Source: Dehalococcoidia bacterium
GTDB lineage: Bacteria; Chloroflexota; Dehalococcoidia; Dehalococcoidales; JAUYDJ01
Assembly: GCA_020353235.1 (NCBI GenBank)
Contig: CP070693.1
Location: 924,644-968,271 of the forward strand
Direction: 5' to 3'
DNA: 43,628 nt
The notes under the pieces were generated by a model. That model was not told where the DNA came from. It saw nothing but the letters and a program-made list of their open reading frames with translations, and ran no database searches. How positions within the stretch are numbered: the stretch's first letter is position 1; each line of letters opens with the position of its first letter. This document shows positions 42,096 to 43,628 of this stretch, piece after piece. Position numbers and translations under genes: made by a program.

Positions 42096-42786
42096 CTTTG
42101 GTGGCTTTCCCTTTTAATTTTGCCTGTATCGGTTCGCTCTCAAGTTCCCTGATGGCGTCCGATGCTATCCAGCGCGCCGCCCTAGCATCTATTTTTTGGA
42201 TTTCTTTAGCCGTATTTAAGGCGGCTTGGTTCAGGTTCAGGTTTCTTTTGCCAATATTTCTGAGCGCCCAGTTGACCGCTTTCTTCACAAAGTTACGCTC
42301 GTCGGTCGCCCCTCGTATTAATACCGGGAATAGCGCCATGAATTTCTCGTCTTTCGTTTCTTTATCGTGCCAGGCGAGGCAGGCGAGCAGTGAGTAGGCG
42401 GTTCTCTTGACGAATTCTTCCTCCCGCGCTGACCAGTCAGTGATTTTCTGCCAGGCAAGGGGCGACTTCTCAAAAAGGTTCATACACACCTGGTCGCAGA
42501 TGTCCCAGGAGTTGATGCCCTTCACCCAGTCCTCCATCTGTGCTTCGGTCAGCTTATCAGGTTCGTCAATCATGGCGGCGATTATCCTGGCTTCAGCGAT
42601 GCCTGTCTCCCACAGCTCCAGCGCCAGCTGATGGTCTTTGCCCACTGCTTTGGCCATCTGTCTCATCTCAGGTACTGACGCTCCTAGTCTTTGCTCAATG
42701 GCCATACCGTAGCGGGCCATCCCGGCCAGCTGGTCTGATTTAGCCTTGCTCTTGAGTTCGGCTATTATTGCTTCCGCAGTAGCCAT
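42088..42786 (-). CDS. AlkD-like DNA alkylation repair (HEAT-repeat) protein
   Basis: The 232-residue all-helical protein follows the DNA alkylation repair family: GMARYGMAIEQRLGASVPEMRQMAKAVGKDHQLALELW, INSWDICDQVCMNLFEKSPLAWQKITDWSAREEEFVKRTAYSLLACLAWHDKE, NFVKKAVNWALRNIGKRN. The W and D residues around SWDICDQ and the VNWALRNIGK helix fit the DNA-facing groove of AlkD-type glycosylases. Whether it excises alkylated bases is not shown. Confidence 0.85.
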   Translation of the reverse strand: MATAEAIIAELKSKAKSDQLAGMARYGMAIEQRLGASVPEMRQMAKAVGKDHQLALELWETGIAEARIIAAMIDEPDKLTEAQMEDWVKGINSWDICDQVCMNLFEKSPLAWQKITDWSAREEEFVKRTAYSLLACLAWHDKETKDEKFMALFPVLIRGATDERNFVKKAVNWALRNIGKRNLNLNQAALNTAKEIQKIDARAARWIASDAIRELESEPIQAKLKGKATKDE

Positions 42787-42857
42787 AATTCACTCCCCCC
42801 ATTTTGGTGAGATGAAGCCTAGTATAGCATCATTTTCCGTAATTTATCACCTGATAT

Positions 42858-42884
42858 AAAAGGGGGAGCATCACTGCTCCCCTT
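42858..42884. repeat. GGGGAGCA hairpin repeat, copy 3
   Basis: GGGGAGCA (42863-42870), loop TCAC, TGCTCCCC (42875-42882), flanked by A and T runs. It is read on the minus strand as the likely terminator of cvpA, where the stem is followed by TTTTATAT. Confidence 0.75.
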
Positions 42885-42922
42885 ATTTGTGATATCCCTG
42901 TATAGCTCGCTTTTATGTCGAA

Positions 42923-43420
42923 TTAGACCATCGGACCCGCGGCTTTGAATACTTCCGGAAGCAATACCTGGATGAAACCAAAGATATGCACCAGAGAGGA
43001 CATGACACTGGAACCGGCTACCCATCGCGCCAGCCAGTCGAAAATGGGAAAGGCGGACAGTACGCGGGCAAAGACTACCAGCCCGATGCTGGCATTGACC
43101 GCATTCAGGGCGCCCCCGAGCAGTCGATATAGCAGCCCTCGCTTCCATATTTTCTGAATCAGTCCTCGGGGAAGGAGGAAAGCGAGTTGCAGTATGGCGG
43201 TGACAATGCCGAAAACGATGAAGAAGCCGAGGAAGTTTTCCCAGTTCTCACCGGGGATGAAGGAGAGTATTCCGGCAACCAAACGGTAGGCCAGGCCGGC
43301 AATAAAAATGGCAATGAGCACCACCACTAGGTTAAAGAAGTGCTTTACCGCCCCCTCTTTCAATCCGGCCAGCAAACTAACCAAGAGGATAAAGACGACA
43401 AAGAGACTTACCCATACCAT
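42923..43420 (-). CDS. CvpA-family membrane protein
   Basis: The 165-residue protein has four spans and the CvpA pattern: FVVFILLVSLLAGLKEGAVKHFFNLVVVLIAIFIAGLAYRL, FIVFGIVTAILQLAFLLPRGLIQKI, and LLYRLLGGALNAVNASIGLVVFARVLSAFP. The G-x-L-x-G segment near LLGGALN is typical. CvpA proteins affect colicin V production and envelope stress. The start (MVWVSL) has little ribosome-binding sequence. Confidence 0.82.
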   Translation of the reverse strand: MVWVSLFVVFILLVSLLAGLKEGAVKHFFNLVVVLIAIFIAGLAYRLVAGILSFIPGENWENFLGFFIVFGIVTAILQLAFLLPRGLIQKIWKRGLLYRLLGGALNAVNASIGLVVFARVLSAFPIFDWLARWVAGSSVMSSLVHIFGFIQVLLPEVFKAAGPMV

Positions 43421-43521
43421 ATTGAATAGTAATCTTAAAGTATTGAATACCGCTTGTCAAAGTGGTTCCGGCGGTATGGGTATGTATATCTCTTCGGCAA
43501 GAAAGGCCAGACGGTTAAATT

Positions 43522-43554
43522 AAAAGGGGAGCATCATTGCTCCCCTTTCTTTTT
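43522..43554. repeat. GGGGAGCA hairpin repeat, copy 4, with T-run
   Basis: AAAAGGGGAGCA, loop TCAT, TGCTCCCCTTT, then CTTTTTATG: an intrinsic terminator shape on the plus strand. Upstream, at about 43445-43525, the plus strand has an open frame ending YGYVYLFGKKGQTVKLK that may be the tail of a remnant gene. From 43555 to the window end I see no gene. Confidence 0.7.
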
Positions 43555-43628
43555 ATGCTATCCCAAGTGCAATCAATAGCTAAACAAGCTTTTGTTACCT
43601 TAACCTCCTAGGGGTTGGGGTTACCACC

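Noticed and set aside
42819-43148. 109-codon frame antisense/frameshifted within cvpA
   Set aside because: Shadow of cvpA on the same strand in another frame; it includes the hairpin repeat.
43445-43525. Plus-strand frame ending YGYVYLFGKKGQTVKLK
   Set aside because: Only about 25 codons with no start or ribosome-binding site; mentioned as a possible remnant but not called.
40314-43554. CRISPR-like array from the repeated GGGGAGCA hairpins
   Set aside because: Copies are 0.4-2.2 kb apart with genes between them; no regular spacers and no cas genes.

Overview
The window looks like chromosomal DNA of a moderately G+C-rich bacterium. Several features fit a Dehalococcoidia-like member of the Chloroflexota: a B12-dependent ribonucleotide reductase next to nrdR, a glucose-6-phosphate isomerase that resembles the isomerase half of transaldolase/PGI fusion proteins, a radical SAM protein of the TIGR03960 type encoded apart from its DUF2344 partner, and many lipoproteins and small membrane proteins. 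The lineage is inferred from gene content only. I saw no rRNA, tRNA, CRISPR array, insertion sequence or intact prophage.

Layout. 1-1.2 kb: the 5' part of an exported protein cut by the window edge, then about 740 bases of AT-richer DNA without a convincing gene. 1.2-4.15 kb (+): rpsU, a YqeY/GatB-like gene, a terminator and purL. 4.15-9.6 kb (-): radical SAM plus NYN-domain genes, then nrdR-nrdJ behind a promoter that carries NrdR-box-like palindromes. 9.6-18 kb: an M16 peptidase, groES-groEL behind a CIRCE-like operator, tsaD, a CNNM/CorC-type protein, the DUF2344 protein and tilS. 18-26.5 kb (-): a nine-gene run led by purF, with DUF948, YtxH and AI-2E-type membrane genes, purM, purH, a GalT/HIT-like gene, pncA and pncB. 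It joins IMP synthesis with NAD salvage; nadE follows at 31 kb. 26.6-31.9 kb: a Mo-cofactor lipoprotein, tlyA, a GGCT-like gene, an rpe-like gene, pgi and nadE.

32-43.6 kb is the accessory part. It holds small HNH-type proteins (one membrane-anchored), an acetyltransferase, an unknown 2TM protein, a small ORF broken by an in-frame stop, a remnant that resembles a transporter tail, an acyltransferase, a DUF2807 lipoprotein, an orphan glycine-betaine-type binding lipoprotein, a VOC protein, an AlkD-like protein and CvpA. Its most notable element is a compact plasmid-type partition cassette: a small ParA overlapping a ribbon-helix-helix-like partner, driven by a promoter whose -35/-10 spacer holds an 18-bp perfect palindrome made of two overlapping CGCAATTGCG units, with a third unit at the 3' end of the partner gene. 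A nearly identical hairpin (GGGGAGCA-N4-TGCTCCCC) occurs four times in the last 3.3 kb.

Three start-site themes recur. purM appears to start at AUU, overlapping the upstream stop codon. The acyltransferase appears to start at AUA. Several promoters lie so close to their genes that the mRNAs should be leaderless or nearly so (tsaD, the GGCT-like gene, the 61-residue membrane protein).
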